A stretch of DNA of 64,000 bases from a virus. Where the stretch lies: positions 1 to 64,000 of IMG/VR virus record IMGVR_UViG_3300045684_000013. One strand, given 5' to 3'. Positions 8,601 through 16,659 of this stretch are shown in pieces; position 1 is the stretch's first letter; each line of letters opens with the position of its first letter. The notes beneath the pieces were generated by a model. The model saw only the letters and a program-made list of their open reading frames with translations, was not told where the DNA came from and did no database searches. Position numbers and translations under genes: made by a program.

Positions 8601-9157
8601 TTGCTTTTTGTTGTTGCATATAGCAGCCTTGCGGCTGCAAATACAGGGTGAATTTTGGACTTCATAGTGATATTTTCTGGAACCAAGGTGGCAAAGAATT
8701 CACCTTTGTCAGGACTTGGGCCAGTGATGATGATTTTTTGAAATGAACCTGATTTGTCAGGCGACTTGATGTGTGCCAAATGCAAATGCCAGATGCCTTC
8801 TTCAATAGGAATCAGGTCATATTGAATTTGATTGAAAATAAGACTTGGCACTGCATCATAAGATGGCCAACCAGATGTGCTGACAATCACAGGCAGCCAT
8901 TCAGAACCAAGATTCATGGTCACTGTGAATACATCTGGCAATGGTTCACCTTCTTCAATGGCCACCTTCACTGTTTCATTTCTGTCGGTATAAGTCCTGC
9001 CATTATCAAACAGGATTTCAATAGTCTTGCCAATCTTGGAAAGCCTGTCAATCCTTGCCACCTTTGAAATTGGCCAGCCATCGTCTTCTGTCAGATACAG
9101 GGCCATTTTGTCACCTACCTTCAGCGCGTCTGCTTTCTTGTGGAGGAATAAAGACAT
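8597..9157 (-). CDS. Hypothetical protein
   Basis: 186 aa. Predicted mostly beta with alternating hydrophobic residues; the opening part (KVGDKMALYLTEDDGWPISKVARIDRL) resembles a small SH3-like or Tudor-like barrel, which is only a guess. Preceded by a hairpin and the leader TATCACATCAATAAA. Translationally coupled to the next gene. Confidence 0.65.
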   Translation of the reverse strand: MSLFLHKKADALKVGDKMALYLTEDDGWPISKVARIDRLSKIGKTIEILFDNGRTYTDRNETVKVAIEEGEPLPDVFTVTMNLGSEWLPVIVSTSGWPSYDAVPSLIFNQIQYDLIPIEEGIWHLHLAHIKSPDKSGSFQKIIITGPSPDKGEFFATLVPENITMKSKIHPVFAAARLLYATTKSK

Positions 9158-9183
9158 AATTCATTTTATTGATGTGATACAAG

Positions 9184-9206
9184 GCCCACAGAAGCCTTCT
9201 GTGGGC
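9184..9206 (-). other. Intercistronic hairpin
   Basis: Perfect inverted repeat GCCCACAGAAG / CTTCTGTGGGC between the stop at 9217 and the start at 9157, not followed by a T-run. Similar hairpins upstream of A/C-rich leaders occur at 11043, 48603 and 49561, suggesting an RNA processing or stability role rather than termination. Confidence 0.55.
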
Positions 9207-9216
9207 ACGAATTTAT

Positions 9217-9471
9217 TTATGATGCTTGGTGCTGCCCTTTGCCATTCGTTACAATGGGCAGCCTGCCACCAGCCTGCTTCAGGGTCAAACGCTTTTCAAG
9301 GTCTGCCAGCTGACTGAACCAGTCACCTTTGACCTTCATTGCAATATTGTGAACCATAAAAGAAAGGATCAGCAACAGCATTGGTGGTGTGTTTGGTGGA
9401 CATTCTTCAATCACTCTATTCAGCGTGACTGCAAAGTTCGGATGCTTATCTGTGATCAGGTGCCAATTCAT
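9217..9471 (-). CDS. Hypothetical protein with hydrophobic segment
   Basis: 84 aa; ATG overlaps the preceding stop. A central hydrophobic stretch (PPMLLLILSFMVHNIAM) may be a membrane helix or a buried helix; the remainder is polar and basic. No function recognised. Confidence 0.55.
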   Translation of the reverse strand: MNWHLITDKHPNFAVTLNRVIEECPPNTPPMLLLILSFMVHNIAMKVKGDWFSQLADLEKRLTLKQAGGRLPIVTNGKGQHQAS

Positions 9472-9671
9472 GCTGCTTCAGTTTTGTGCTGATGCCTTCC
9501 AGCCTTCAGCAGGTCTTTGATGGTGATGTTGCATGCATACGGCTGGCCAGCTGCTTCAAATGTATTCAGCAGCCTGTTGCTGGCAATGTGTGACAGCTGA
9601 CACCAGTTGCAGTGTGCAACTGAATGTGTGCCAGCATCCAATAATTTTCTTCCTTCTTCTGATGGTGTCAT
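9468..9671 (-). CDS. Small hypothetical protein
   Basis: 67 aa with CNWC and a third cysteine downstream, and several histidines, so a metal-binding fold is possible. Coupled by ATGA to the following gene and only 2 bases from the preceding one. Confidence 0.55.
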   Translation of the reverse strand: MTPSEEGRKLLDAGTHSVAHCNWCQLSHIASNRLLNTFEAAGQPYACNITIKDLLKAGRHQHKTEAA

Positions 9672-9673
9672 GA

Positions 9674-9829
9674 TTATCTTTCAAGATTGTTCTTTTTCAA
9701 AAATCTGTCTATTGCCTTAATAATTCGCTGCCATTCAGTATCTGAATCACCACAGCCAATCATTGCTTCAAGGTTATTTGCGGCCTCTTTTATCATACGG
9801 ATTTGATATTTTGTGATTTCAACTTTCAT
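9674..9829 (-). CDS. 51-aa helical protein, unknown
   Basis: Start chosen at ATG 9829 because a longer frame would run into the upstream PAPS-reductase gene. Helical and charged (MKVEITKYQIRMIKEAANNL). Preceded by a class-2 promoter motif at 9851-9865. Confidence 0.55.
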   Translation of the reverse strand: MKVEITKYQIRMIKEAANNLEAMIGCGDSDTEWQRIIKAIDRFLKKNNLER

Positions 9830-9850
9830 GATGCAATGTTGTTTCAATTG

Positions 9851-9865
9851 ATATACGTTTTTTTT
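9851..9865 (-). promoter_or_regulatory. Candidate promoter, A-tract + CGTATAT class
   Basis: On the minus strand an A8 tract is followed by CGTATAT and then TGAAACA, closely matching the motif at 34766. It lies 22 bases upstream of the ATG at 9829, in the short gap after the PAPS-reductase gene. Confidence 0.45.
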
Positions 9866-9875
9866 CTGCCAGATG

Positions 9876-11006
9876 TTAAAGGGCACCACATGCCTGACCT
9901 TCTGCAAAGGCACCAACTGGCAGCTGCCAGACAGATGAAGGCACCAGCACAGGTGTTGTGAATTCTTCTGTGGCCTGTTTCCACCAAAAGGCATCCACAT
10001 TCATTGGTGTGCCCTTGGCTGCAAATTCAATGATGTCTGTTTTGCGTTTTAAGGTGAAGCCAAGTTTTTCTTCAGTCATGGCAATGTTCATAATCTTGGA
10101 TTCATCATATTTTGCAATGGTGGCAAATACATCAGGACCATTGAAAATGTAGGTCTGACAGCTGCAACGTGACCAGCCACAGAAATATGCAGGATGCGCC
10201 ACCACACCATGTGCCTTCATTTCATCCCACACCTGCTGTTCCGGCCAGTCAATGACAGCCCTGAACTGAATCACTTCACGGTTGAATTTTGGGCTGTCAG
10301 TGGCATGTAATTCAGCTTTCAGATATTTTGCACGGTTGGCTGATTCTTCACGTCTTTCACCAGTCAGCACCAGCACCTGTGCATCTTTGGCAAACATCTT
10401 TCTGATGACCGTTTTGCACACATCAATCTTCACCACACTGCTGCACCATCTTGATGCCAAGTCAGCTGCAATGGCTGGAAATTTGCCACGGGTGCTGCTG
10501 CCTGCATTGGCAGCCACTTTGATGAATTCGCCACCTTCTTCAGCCTGATAAAAGACATCCTGAAGGCCTTCATTTTTCCGGTTGATTTCACGCTGTATGC
10601 CACCAGCCCTGAAGGAATAAAGCAAGGGCAGGCCAAAGGCCTTGGCAAAGGCTTCACAATAGCTGTCTGTTCCTTTCCAATCCCAAATGTTGCCACCTTT
10701 GCCATCCACCAAATGGTGCATCAGAACAACACGTGACATATCAATGCCACGGTTGATCAAATCAAGCACCATGGCAACAGAATCCTTTCCACCACTGAAA
10801 CACACCACAATGGCAGCATCAGTCTGGTGCAGCAGGTATTCAGCACGATCAATTGTATCTGTGCCAATGGCTGCCTTCAGGTCATGAATTTTCTGAAGCG
10901 TTTCATTGGTTGCCGCCAAGTTGCCTGCTGTTGATTCTTCCTTTGCCTGCTTTCTTAGTGTGGCAAGCTGCTTGGTGTTGGTTCTGATGGTCTGAATTGA
11001 TGTCAT
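9876..11006 (-). CDS. PAPS reductase family (PP-loop) protein
   Basis: 376 aa. The PP-loop SGGKDS at residues 71-76 binds ATP or adenylyl-sulfate in this family. TGERREES at about 215-222 and HPAYFCGWSRCSC at about 271-283 match conserved motifs of PAPS reductase/DndC-like proteins; Cys188, 276, 281 and 283 could hold a 4Fe-4S cluster. An N-terminal helical extension of about 55 residues precedes the catalytic core. Phage members of this family have been linked to sulfur assimilation or to DNA phosphorothioation through DndC, but no other dnd gene is present here, so the substrate is unknown. The leader carries an intercistronic hairpin followed by ACAACATCAACATC. Confidence 0.85.
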   Translation of the reverse strand: MTSIQTIRTNTKQLATLRKQAKEESTAGNLAATNETLQKIHDLKAAIGTDTIDRAEYLLHQTDAAIVVCFSGGKDSVAMVLDLINRGIDMSRVVLMHHLVDGKGGNIWDWKGTDSYCEAFAKAFGLPLLYSFRAGGIQREINRKNEGLQDVFYQAEEGGEFIKVAANAGSSTRGKFPAIAADLASRWCSSVVKIDVCKTVIRKMFAKDAQVLVLTGERREESANRAKYLKAELHATDSPKFNREVIQFRAVIDWPEQQVWDEMKAHGVVAHPAYFCGWSRCSCQTYIFNGPDVFATIAKYDESKIMNIAMTEEKLGFTLKRKTDIIEFAAKGTPMNVDAFWWKQATEEFTTPVLVPSSVWQLPVGAFAEGQACGAL

Positions 11007-11042
11007 GATTTGTTGTTATTGATGTTGATGTTGTGGAGGAAT

Positions 11043-11066
11043 GCAGGCCACCTGAAGGCAGCCTGC
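11043..11066 (-). other. Intercistronic hairpin before PAPS-reductase gene
   Basis: On the minus strand GCAGGCTGCC and GGTGGCCTGC form a stem without a T-run, followed by ATTCCTCCACAACATCAAC. Almost the same hairpin plus leader occurs at 49561-49610 on the plus strand, so the unit is a duplicated module. Confidence 0.6.
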
Positions 11067-11077
11067 TGTGTGTTAGC

Positions 11078-11215
11078 TTATTTGCAAAGCTTAATGAAAG
11101 TCCAGCCCATTTCTTTTGCCAATGCTTTTGCTTCTTCAGTAGAACTGATATAGCTAACTTTGAATGTGCTGGTGAATCCGTTTGCATCTTTTTGTGAAAA
11201 TTTTGCCCTTGTCAT
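11078..11215 (-). CDS. 45-aa hypothetical protein behind repeat promoter
   Basis: MTRAKFSQKDANG to KLCK, then TAA. Start ATG 11215 follows the leader CAACATCAACATC immediately downstream of promoter-repeat copy 2. Its placement exactly where every other repeat copy has its gene supports real coding. First gene of the transcript containing the PAPS-reductase gene. Confidence 0.55.
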   Translation of the reverse strand: MTRAKFSQKDANGFTSTFKVSYISSTEEAKALAKEMGWTFIKLCK

Positions 11216-11231
11216 GATGTTGATGTTGTTT

Positions 11232-11315
11232 TGTCAAGCTTCATTGCCCAACACTTCAAAGATGCAAAAAAGGTTTCACACTTGCAAGCATATTTGAAAA
11301 TAAATGCAAAAAAAA
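11232..11315 (-). promoter_or_regulatory. Dispersed promoter/5' UTR repeat, copy 2
   Basis: Minus-strand copy with the CATCTTTG box and conserved GTGTTGGGCAATGAAGCTTG UTR. It sits directly next to the perfect terminator hairpin at 11316-11338 and leads into the 45-aa gene. Confidence 0.7.
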
Positions 11316-11343
11316 GTGGCCAGCACTGTGCTGGCCACTTTTT
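11308..11343 (-). terminator. Bidirectional rho-independent terminator
   Basis: GTGGCCAGCAC and GTGCTGGCCAC form a perfect 11-bp stem around one base. It is flanked by eight A on the left and five T on the right, so it can act in both directions. It ends the minus-strand lipoprotein transcript and insulates promoter copy 2. Confidence 0.85.
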
Positions 11344-11358
11344 CCAAGCCGGGATGTG

Positions 11359-11892
11359 TCAGGCAATGGATGGAATAAGCCTGTCTTTTCCGGTGTGGGC
11401 TAAAGCATCATTGTCACTGCCATCCACAATGCGCATCAGCCAATTGCCATGGAAAAAAGGCAGGGCGGAATTGGTGCTAAATTTGGTATATCCAGACAGG
11501 GCAAACAGGCTTTCTTTTCTTTCAAAATCAACAGCGTTGAATTGCATTTGATTTGGACTGATGGCCTTGTATATGATCTCAACTGCCCCTGACTGGTGTT
11601 GCATCAGCAGCCAGTTGCTTTCATAAGAAAGTACCTGGAATCTTTCTGAAATGGGCTTACTGTCTGGCTTGCTGGTTTCTGTCTTCCAGTCAAAATGATT
11701 GGCATTGAATGTCACAGTGCTGGTGAAAATGGTGCCATTCTGGTCAATGTGTTCAGATGTCCATTGGCCTTGCAGATATTCTTGCATCTGGCTTCCTGTT
11801 GCATTGGGTGGTGGCATTTCAGGCGGTGTGCATGCCGCTGTGGAAAACAGGGCAAACAGGCTGAAAATGGTGAAAAAAATCAGTTGTTTCAT
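11359..11892 (-). CDS. Predicted lipoprotein, lipocalin-like
   Basis: 177 aa from ATG 11892. The N-terminus MKQLIFFTIFSLFALFSTAA followed by Cys is a type II signal peptide with a loose lipobox, so the mature protein should be lipid-anchored. The body (QGQWTSEHID, FNANHFDWKTETSK, with alternating strands) resembles small lipocalin-like beta-barrel lipoproteins of Bacteroidota. An envelope protein made by a phage could alter the infected cell surface, for example in superinfection exclusion; that role is inference. A partner secreted gene lies immediately upstream. Confidence 0.7.
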   Translation of the reverse strand: MKQLIFFTIFSLFALFSTAACTPPEMPPPNATGSQMQEYLQGQWTSEHIDQNGTIFTSTVTFNANHFDWKTETSKPDSKPISERFQVLSYESNWLLMQHQSGAVEIIYKAISPNQMQFNAVDFERKESLFALSGYTKFSTNSALPFFHGNWLMRIVDGSDNDALAHTGKDRLIPSIA

Positions 11893-11942
11893 TGGGTGAA
11901 AATTAAATTGATTATGTAGAAAAGTGAATTTATTGAAATTAT

Positions 11943-12317
11943 TCAATCTTTGCAAAAAGTGAAGCATTTGCCATTTATGCCAGATGCGGTGAAACTGTCA
12001 ATGCTGTGCCATTCAATTTCCATGTCAAGGATGGCTGACCCAAATTCAATGCCAACCATTTTCAGGCTGGTGCCATTCAGTTCAAACAGAAAAAAGTCAT
12101 CTTGCTTGGCGTGACCATTGATCCAGATACGAACTTTGCAGGCCTTGTATCTTGAATCAAATTCAATCTGAATCAATTCATCTGGTGTTTCATTTGTGGT
12201 GCCTTCCCAAAAGCCATGAAGTGCATCAGCCTTCATGGCAGATTGGGCAGGCAGACCAACGGGAACTGCAAGAAAAAGAAAAAGCAAGGTGCTGAAAAAT
12301 AGATTCCTGTCTTTCAT
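11943..12317 (-). CDS. Secreted protein, lipocalin-like
   Basis: 124 aa. Hydrophobic N-terminus (LFFSTLLFLFLAVPVG) ending LPAQSA fits a type I signal peptide. The mature part begins LHGFWEGTTNE and contains paired strands and two C-terminal cysteines, similar in style to the neighbouring lipoprotein. Leader ACATCAATACAAAGACAAA. Probably co-transcribed with the lipoprotein gene. Confidence 0.65.
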   Translation of the reverse strand: MKDRNLFFSTLLFLFLAVPVGLPAQSAMKADALHGFWEGTTNETPDELIQIEFDSRYKACKVRIWINGHAKQDDFFLFELNGTSLKMVGIEFGSAILDMEIEWHSIDSFTASGINGKCFTFCKD

Positions 12318-12335
12318 TTTGTCTTTGTATTGATG

Positions 12336-12713
12336 TTATTTTTGGATCATGTTGAAGTATTCTGTCAGGCTGAAATTCACACCAACAATTGACGTGAAAA
12401 CTTCTGCCATGCTGGTGCATTTTCGCATAAACACGCCAGCTGAACGGGAAGAATTGCAGATCATTTTCATTGTCAGGATTGTCACGCTTTCTGATTCTTC
12501 AGGCATAACACCAGACATTTGAAAAAGCCTGCTGCTGACTTCATCAACCATGCCTGCCTGTGAATTTGTGCCACCAGAAACATTGATCAGGCTAATTTTC
12601 ATTTTTCTTGCAATCCTGTATATTTCCAGTTTCAGTGAAATCAGTTCATCTGGCTGCATGCCTTCCAGCTGAAAGCCAAGCGTCAACACAAAAGCATGTT
12701 TGTTTTTATTCAT
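12336..12713 (-). CDS. Hypothetical protein
   Basis: 125 aa, first gene of the lipoprotein unit, with leader AAGCAACATCAACATC. Helical with Met/Ser-rich stretches and no membrane segment. The segment KLEIYRIARKMKISLINVSGG suggests a small alpha/beta fold. No family recognised. Confidence 0.6.
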   Translation of the reverse strand: MNKNKHAFVLTLGFQLEGMQPDELISLKLEIYRIARKMKISLINVSGGTNSQAGMVDEVSSRLFQMSGVMPEESESVTILTMKMICNSSRSAGVFMRKCTSMAEVFTSIVGVNFSLTEYFNMIQK

Positions 12714-12791
12714 GATGTTGATGTTGCTTGAAATAAACGTATCATGCCTGAAATGGTTTTAGCTATGTAAGATTTTGTCTAATTTGTGGCC
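12714..12791 (+). promoter_or_regulatory. Divergent intergenic promoter region
   Basis: 78 bp between the leftward 12713 gene and the rightward minor-head gene. The plus strand has AAATAAACGTAT followed by CCTGAAATGG, a weak match to the class-2 promoter motif. The minus strand has TACGTTTA, 7 of 8 matches to TAnnTTTG. Both directions are presumably started here. Confidence 0.4.
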
Positions 12792-14999
12792 ATGGCAAAG
12801 CGTGAACAAATCACACCTGTTGGCACATCTGAAGCAATCCTGTCAATCATCTTGAATGCATCAGGCCAGCTAAATGATGCCCAACAGGCAGAGCAGCAAA
12901 GAATTTGGGAATGGGTGCAAAAAAAGCTGATGACTGGAAAGCTGGCATTGGACCTGAAAGAAAATGCAGATGGCACGCAAGGCATCAAGCCCACAGCTGC
13001 AAATGTAAAGAAAGTAAATGGCTTAATGAATCAGCTAAACATTGCGGCTGACCCTGACAGAATTAAGGATGCAGTCAAAACATACAATGAAGCAGCACAG
13101 CAAGCCAGCCAGACAAATCAAAAATACTACAAAAGCGAATTTGCAAGCTATGTTTTCAAGCCAGCTTTCAACATTCCAATTCAGAACCTGATTCAAACAA
13201 CACTGGATTCAACAACGCGCGGTCAATACACATCAGCCTTTGTCAATCCAATCAGGCAGACCATTTTCAAGCATGTTCAGACGGGTGCCAATTTTCAGAC
13301 ATTGGTTGATGGCCTTCAGTATCAGATTACAGGTATTTCACCAAACACGTCAAAAACTTGGGCCATTAGAAATGGCCTGCTTGAAAATTACCACCAGCTG
13401 AAAAGGCTGACACGTGACACCATGTTTCAGACATTGGCCAATGAAACAGATGCAGTGGCCAATGCACTTGGACCTGACACTGCATGGTATCAATACATTG
13501 GTGGACTTGTGGAAGATAGCCGGAAAGAATGTATCAGAAGGCACAAATTGCGCTACTTCAGCAGGAAGGAAGTTGACAGCTGGAAGAAGCTGACCAAAAA
13601 GCAATGGCCTGAACAAATCCCCAACATTGAACCAATTGTGCAGCGTGGTGGCTGGAATTGCCTGCATGACTTACGGATTATATCGGTCAGGAGGGTGCCA
13701 GAAGAACGGCTGAAGCAGTCATTGGCACAGGGCTTTATTGATCAGAAGCAATTTGATGAAGCCATGAAGGCCAAAGGATTTGACACCACGGCAAAGCCTG
13801 CACCACCTGTGGCAAAGCCTGCACCACCTGTGGCAAAGCCTGCACCACCTGTGGCAAAGCCTGCACCACCTGTGGCAAAGCCTGCACCACCTGTAAGTAA
13901 AGCCGCATCTGTGCCCGAAATTGACAGGGTGATTGACTTGAAATCTGAATTAGGTACAAAATCTAAAAATATACCAAAGGGTAGCAATGCTAAAATGGAA
14001 GCTTTATTTAAAAAGCATGGAATTGCTTCTGAATTTGGTGAAGTGAGAAAGGGAAGGAGGGTTGAAAAAGACAGCTTTGATGGACTGCCAATATCTTCAA
14101 TTGAGAAAATGATCAATACTGCCATATATGTTCAGAAAAAGTATGGCTATGTTGTCAGGATTGATCCAAGCGACATTGACAAAATAAAAAAGGCAGGAAA
14201 CGGAACAGCAAGCATTGCCCAATTTGATGGTTCATCAACTCAAAAACGTTTTACCTTTGGCAGAAGCACACACAGGAATGCAAACATGTCAGCGAATGGT
14301 GCAGGTGTCTTCATTTCTTCAAAATATGCGAAAGGCAGTTTTATTGAACAGATTGGCAGGAATAATTTTGAAGATGCAAGAAAACTGGCAGCAGTGGAGG
14401 CAAAGAAGGCAATGGTTACATGGCAGGAACTTCAGGACGAATTGACAAAAAGAAAAGAAAATGGTGAAAAACTTGCAGTTTGGGAGCGTAAAAATTTATT
14501 CAATTCAAAGGGTGCCATCAGGCAGCTTCAGAAAACCATTGACAACGCGAACAAACCAATAGAAGCGGGTGATTTTCAGCAATGGTCATTGTCAAGGGAT
14601 TCAAGAGTGCTTAATGAAGATGCAACAAATGCAATCAGAAACACAACATTGCACGAATTTGGCCACGTGTTACATTATCAAGCGTTCGGAATGAGTGGAA
14701 GAAATGTGAATGAACAGCCATACAGGACAACTGCTGCTGTGCTTTCTGATTCAGATGCTTACAGGATGCGTAGAAGGTGGACAGATTTATATTCAAAATA
14801 TGGAGATAGCGAATGGACACGCACTTATTCAAAGTATGCATCAAAAATGGAAGTCGAATTGTTTGCAGAAACATTTTTGATGTATGACAGAAGGCCTGAT
14901 TTGTTGCCAGCTGAAATCAGGGATTTTATGGATGAATTGTTTGAAATTCAGAGAAAAAGCATTCAATATTTCAAAGAAAATGAAATCAAATACAACTAA
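12792..14999 (+). CDS. Minor head protein fused to a zincin metallopeptidase domain
   Basis: 735 aa from ATG 12792. The N-terminal half is a Mu gpF/SPP1 gp7-type head morphogenesis protein; the diagnostic part is GLVEDSRKECIRRHKLRYFSR followed by RGGWNCLHDLR. A linker of five AKPAPPV repeats (residues 334-368) connects to a C-terminal domain. That domain carries HEFGH at about 621-625 and a downstream Glu in VELFAETF, the pattern of gluzincin-type metallopeptidases. Minor head proteins often carry C-terminal effector domains that may be injected with DNA. Peptidase activity is predicted, target unknown. Confidence 0.8.
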   Translation: MAKREQITPVGTSEAILSIILNASGQLNDAQQAEQQRIWEWVQKKLMTGKLALDLKENADGTQGIKPTAANVKKVNGLMNQLNIAADPDRIKDAVKTYNEAAQQASQTNQKYYKSEFASYVFKPAFNIPIQNLIQTTLDSTTRGQYTSAFVNPIRQTIFKHVQTGANFQTLVDGLQYQITGISPNTSKTWAIRNGLLENYHQLKRLTRDTMFQTLANETDAVANALGPDTAWYQYIGGLVEDSRKECIRRHKLRYFSRKEVDSWKKLTKKQWPEQIPNIEPIVQRGGWNCLHDLRIISVRRVPEERLKQSLAQGFIDQKQFDEAMKAKGFDTTAKPAPPVAKPAPPVAKPAPPVAKPAPPVAKPAPPVSKAASVPEIDRVIDLKSELGTKSKNIPKGSNAKMEALFKKHGIASEFGEVRKGRRVEKDSFDGLPISSIEKMINTAIYVQKKYGYVVRIDPSDIDKIKKAGNGTASIAQFDGSSTQKRFTFGRSTHRNANMSANGAGVFISSKYAKGSFIEQIGRNNFEDARKLAAVEAKKAMVTWQELQDELTKRKENGEKLAVWERKNLFNSKGAIRQLQKTIDNANKPIEAGDFQQWSLSRDSRVLNEDATNAIRNTTLHEFGHVLHYQAFGMSGRNVNEQPYRTTAAVLSDSDAYRMRRRWTDLYSKYGDSEWTRTYSKYASKMEVELFAETFLMYDRRPDLLPAEIRDFMDELFEIQRKSIQYFKENEIKYN
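13791..13895 (+). repeat. Five tandem 21-bp repeats (AKPAPPV linker)
   Basis: Unit GCAAAGCCTGCACCACCTGT plus one variable base, repeated five times in frame and almost identical. Encodes a Pro/Ala-rich flexible linker between the head and peptidase domains. Near-identity suggests recent expansion by slippage or unequal recombination. Confidence 0.95.
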
Positions 15000-15288
15000 C
15001 AACAACACTGGCTCACAATGTGAAAGTTGCTGGTATTTTCAGGTGACTGATTTCAGTTGTAGGGCTTTCCCTTTAGGCATTCCAGATGACATCCTGTTGA
15101 ATGCAAGGCCACATGATGCCATTCAGCAAGATCAGATCAACACTGGTGATGATGTTGAAGCAGAAGGACCAGCTGTTGTGCAGACATCAATTGAAGATGC
15201 AGAAAAAAGAAGACTGAAACTGATTCACAGGTTTGTCACTGAAAATGATATATATATTGCTGAAATACTGAAAAATACAGCATCTTAG
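14980..15288 (+). CDS. Small Cys protein of the head-morphogenesis neighbourhood
   Basis: 102 aa from ATG 14980, overlapping the minor head gene by 20 bases. N-terminal CESC, a third Cys 12 residues later, then RAFPLGIPDDIL. This matches a recurring small phage protein with the pattern CxxC...C.AFP.GIP..I usually found beside portal/minor head genes; it probably binds zinc. The function is not established. Confidence 0.65.
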   Translation: MKSNTTNNNTGSQCESCWYFQVTDFSCRAFPLGIPDDILLNARPHDAIQQDQINTGDDVEAEGPAVVQTSIEDAEKRRLKLIHRFVTENDIYIAEILKNTAS

Positions 15289-15578
15289 CCATACGCATTC
15301 AATAAGACTTCAACAGCCTGATTCACATTGCCTTTGCAACACCTGTCAGCAAAGTGCAGCAGCCTGCCTTTATTGGCTGGTGAATACCGTGGCACATCCA
15401 CAATGAATGCATTCACTGCAACCTGAATCAGGTATTTCACAGAACCATGATTCAGGATGCCATCAGAAAAGAACTGTGCAGCCTGTTCCTTCCAACGGTT
15501 TCTTTGTTCTGGTGGCACCATCAGTTGGACTGGCACCAGCTTTCTGCTTTCTTTTGCAGCTTCTTTCATTTTTGTCAT
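15285..15578 (-). CDS. Putative ribbon-helix-helix-like regulator
   Basis: 97 aa on the minus strand inside the head operon. The segment PVQLMVPPEQRNRWKEQAAQF followed by a second helix has the strand-helix-helix layout of RHH DNA-binding proteins, but the match is weak. Its 3' end overlaps the plus-strand gene by 4 bases. A perfect TATATTTG box lies 23 bases upstream. It could be a late-gene repressor or an independently expressed accessory gene. Confidence 0.55.
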   Translation of the reverse strand: MTKMKEAAKESRKLVPVQLMVPPEQRNRWKEQAAQFFSDGILNHGSVKYLIQVAVNAFIVDVPRYSPANKGRLLHFADRCCKGNVNQAVEVLLNAYG

Positions 15579-15600
15579 GACATTCACAGCATTTTGAATT

Positions 15601-15617
15601 CAAATATACATTTTTTT
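15601..15617 (-). promoter_or_regulatory. Candidate minus-strand promoter, A7 + TATATTTG
   Basis: Minus strand: A7, then TG, then TATATTTG (15608-15601), a perfect -7 consensus of Bacteroidota. It points at the gene starting at 15578. No clear -33 TTTG at ideal spacing. Confidence 0.5.
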
Positions 15618-15666
15618 GTGAATTTTGATGGTGACGCAAAATAGCCGTTAACAAAAGACGCAAAAA

Positions 15667-16659
15667 ATGGCCAAAATCGAAGAAATCAAAGAACTGGTTG
15701 CACCTACCTTGGCAAAAGCTGGTGTATCTGAAGAAACCCTGTCAGCAATTTTTGGTGAAGCTGGCATCAGTGATGATGTCAGGCAGGAAGTGAGCCAGAA
15801 AACAGCTGCCCTGACAACTTTGCAGGCTGCTGAAGCTGATGTGAATTTACGAAACAGTGTCATCAGGCAGACCATGGAAGCAATTGAAGCCAAGGTGCTT
15901 GAAAAGGCCAAGGGCTTGAAAAACAAAAAGCTGCCTGAATCCAAGCTTGAAGAAATCTGGAAGCAGAAGCATGCATCAGAAAAAGTCATCAGCCTGCTTG
16001 ATATGCTTGATTCTGCTGATGTGCCTGCTGACATGGTTTCAAAGTCAGAATTTGAAGCCACACTGCACAAGCTGAAGGAAGCAGAAGGCAAGGCAAAGGC
16101 AGGCAGTCAGGCATGGCAAGACATCATCAGCCAGAAAGACAATGCATTGACGGAATTGCAAAAGCAGCATCAGAAGACAATTGCAGAGCATCAGGCAAGG
16201 GTGCAGGAAATGGAAAATCAAAGGATCAATGATGACCTTCTTTCTTTTGTCCGTGGAAAGATTGCAGGTGAAGGCTGGTTTATCAAATCCACTGAACAAG
16301 AAATTGTAAACCGTGCCAGACAGACAGCAGCTTTCATCAGGGAAAATGGCCAGCTTCAGGCCAGAAATCCAGACAATGCAGAAGTGCCAATCTTTGGTGA
16401 AAACAAATCTGTGCCCTTGACACCTGAACAACTGGTGCTGAAGATTGCCAATGAAATGAAGGTGCTTGACAAGCAGGGTGCTGGTGCATCTGGTGCGAAT
16501 CAACCACGGGTGCCAGCTGGTGGCCAGAATGGATCAGCACAGCAGGGCAAGACGTACAGACGTGGACCGGGAACCAGTGGAGGCCAGAAGCTTGATGCCA
16601 CCACACAGAAACGGGTGTCAGCAAATGATGACCAGTTTGCAAAAATGGGCCTGACCTAA
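15667..16659 (+). CDS. Scaffold-like protein
   Basis: 330 aa, highly charged and helical, with long coiled-coil stretches between about residues 120 and 200 (HKLKEAEGKAKAG, LTELQKQHQKTIAEHQARVQ). The Gly/Gln-rich C-terminus ends with a basic segment, as in many capsid scaffolds. It is directly upstream of the probable major capsid gene. These features fit a scaffolding protein; a protease fusion is not apparent. Confidence 0.65.
   Translation: MAKIEEIKELVAPTLAKAGVSEETLSAIFGEAGISDDVRQEVSQKTAALTTLQAAEADVNLRNSVIRQTMEAIEAKVLEKAKGLKNKKLPESKLEEIWKQKHASEKVISLLDMLDSADVPADMVSKSEFEATLHKLKEAEGKAKAGSQAWQDIISQKDNALTELQKQHQKTIAEHQARVQEMENQRINDDLLSFVRGKIAGEGWFIKSTEQEIVNRARQTAAFIRENGQLQARNPDNAEVPIFGENKSVPLTPEQLVLKIANEMKVLDKQGAGASGANQPRVPAGGQNGSAQQGKTYRRGPGTSGGQKLDATTQKRVSANDDQFAKMGLT

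Noticed and set aside
13791-13895. Regular repeats as a possible CRISPR array
   Set aside because: The 21-bp units are head-to-tail without spacers and are in frame within a coding gene.
13735-14125. Antisense frames across the AKPAPPV repeat
   Set aside because: They are mirror images of the tandem 21-bp repeat in the minor head gene and lack a leader or independent promoter.
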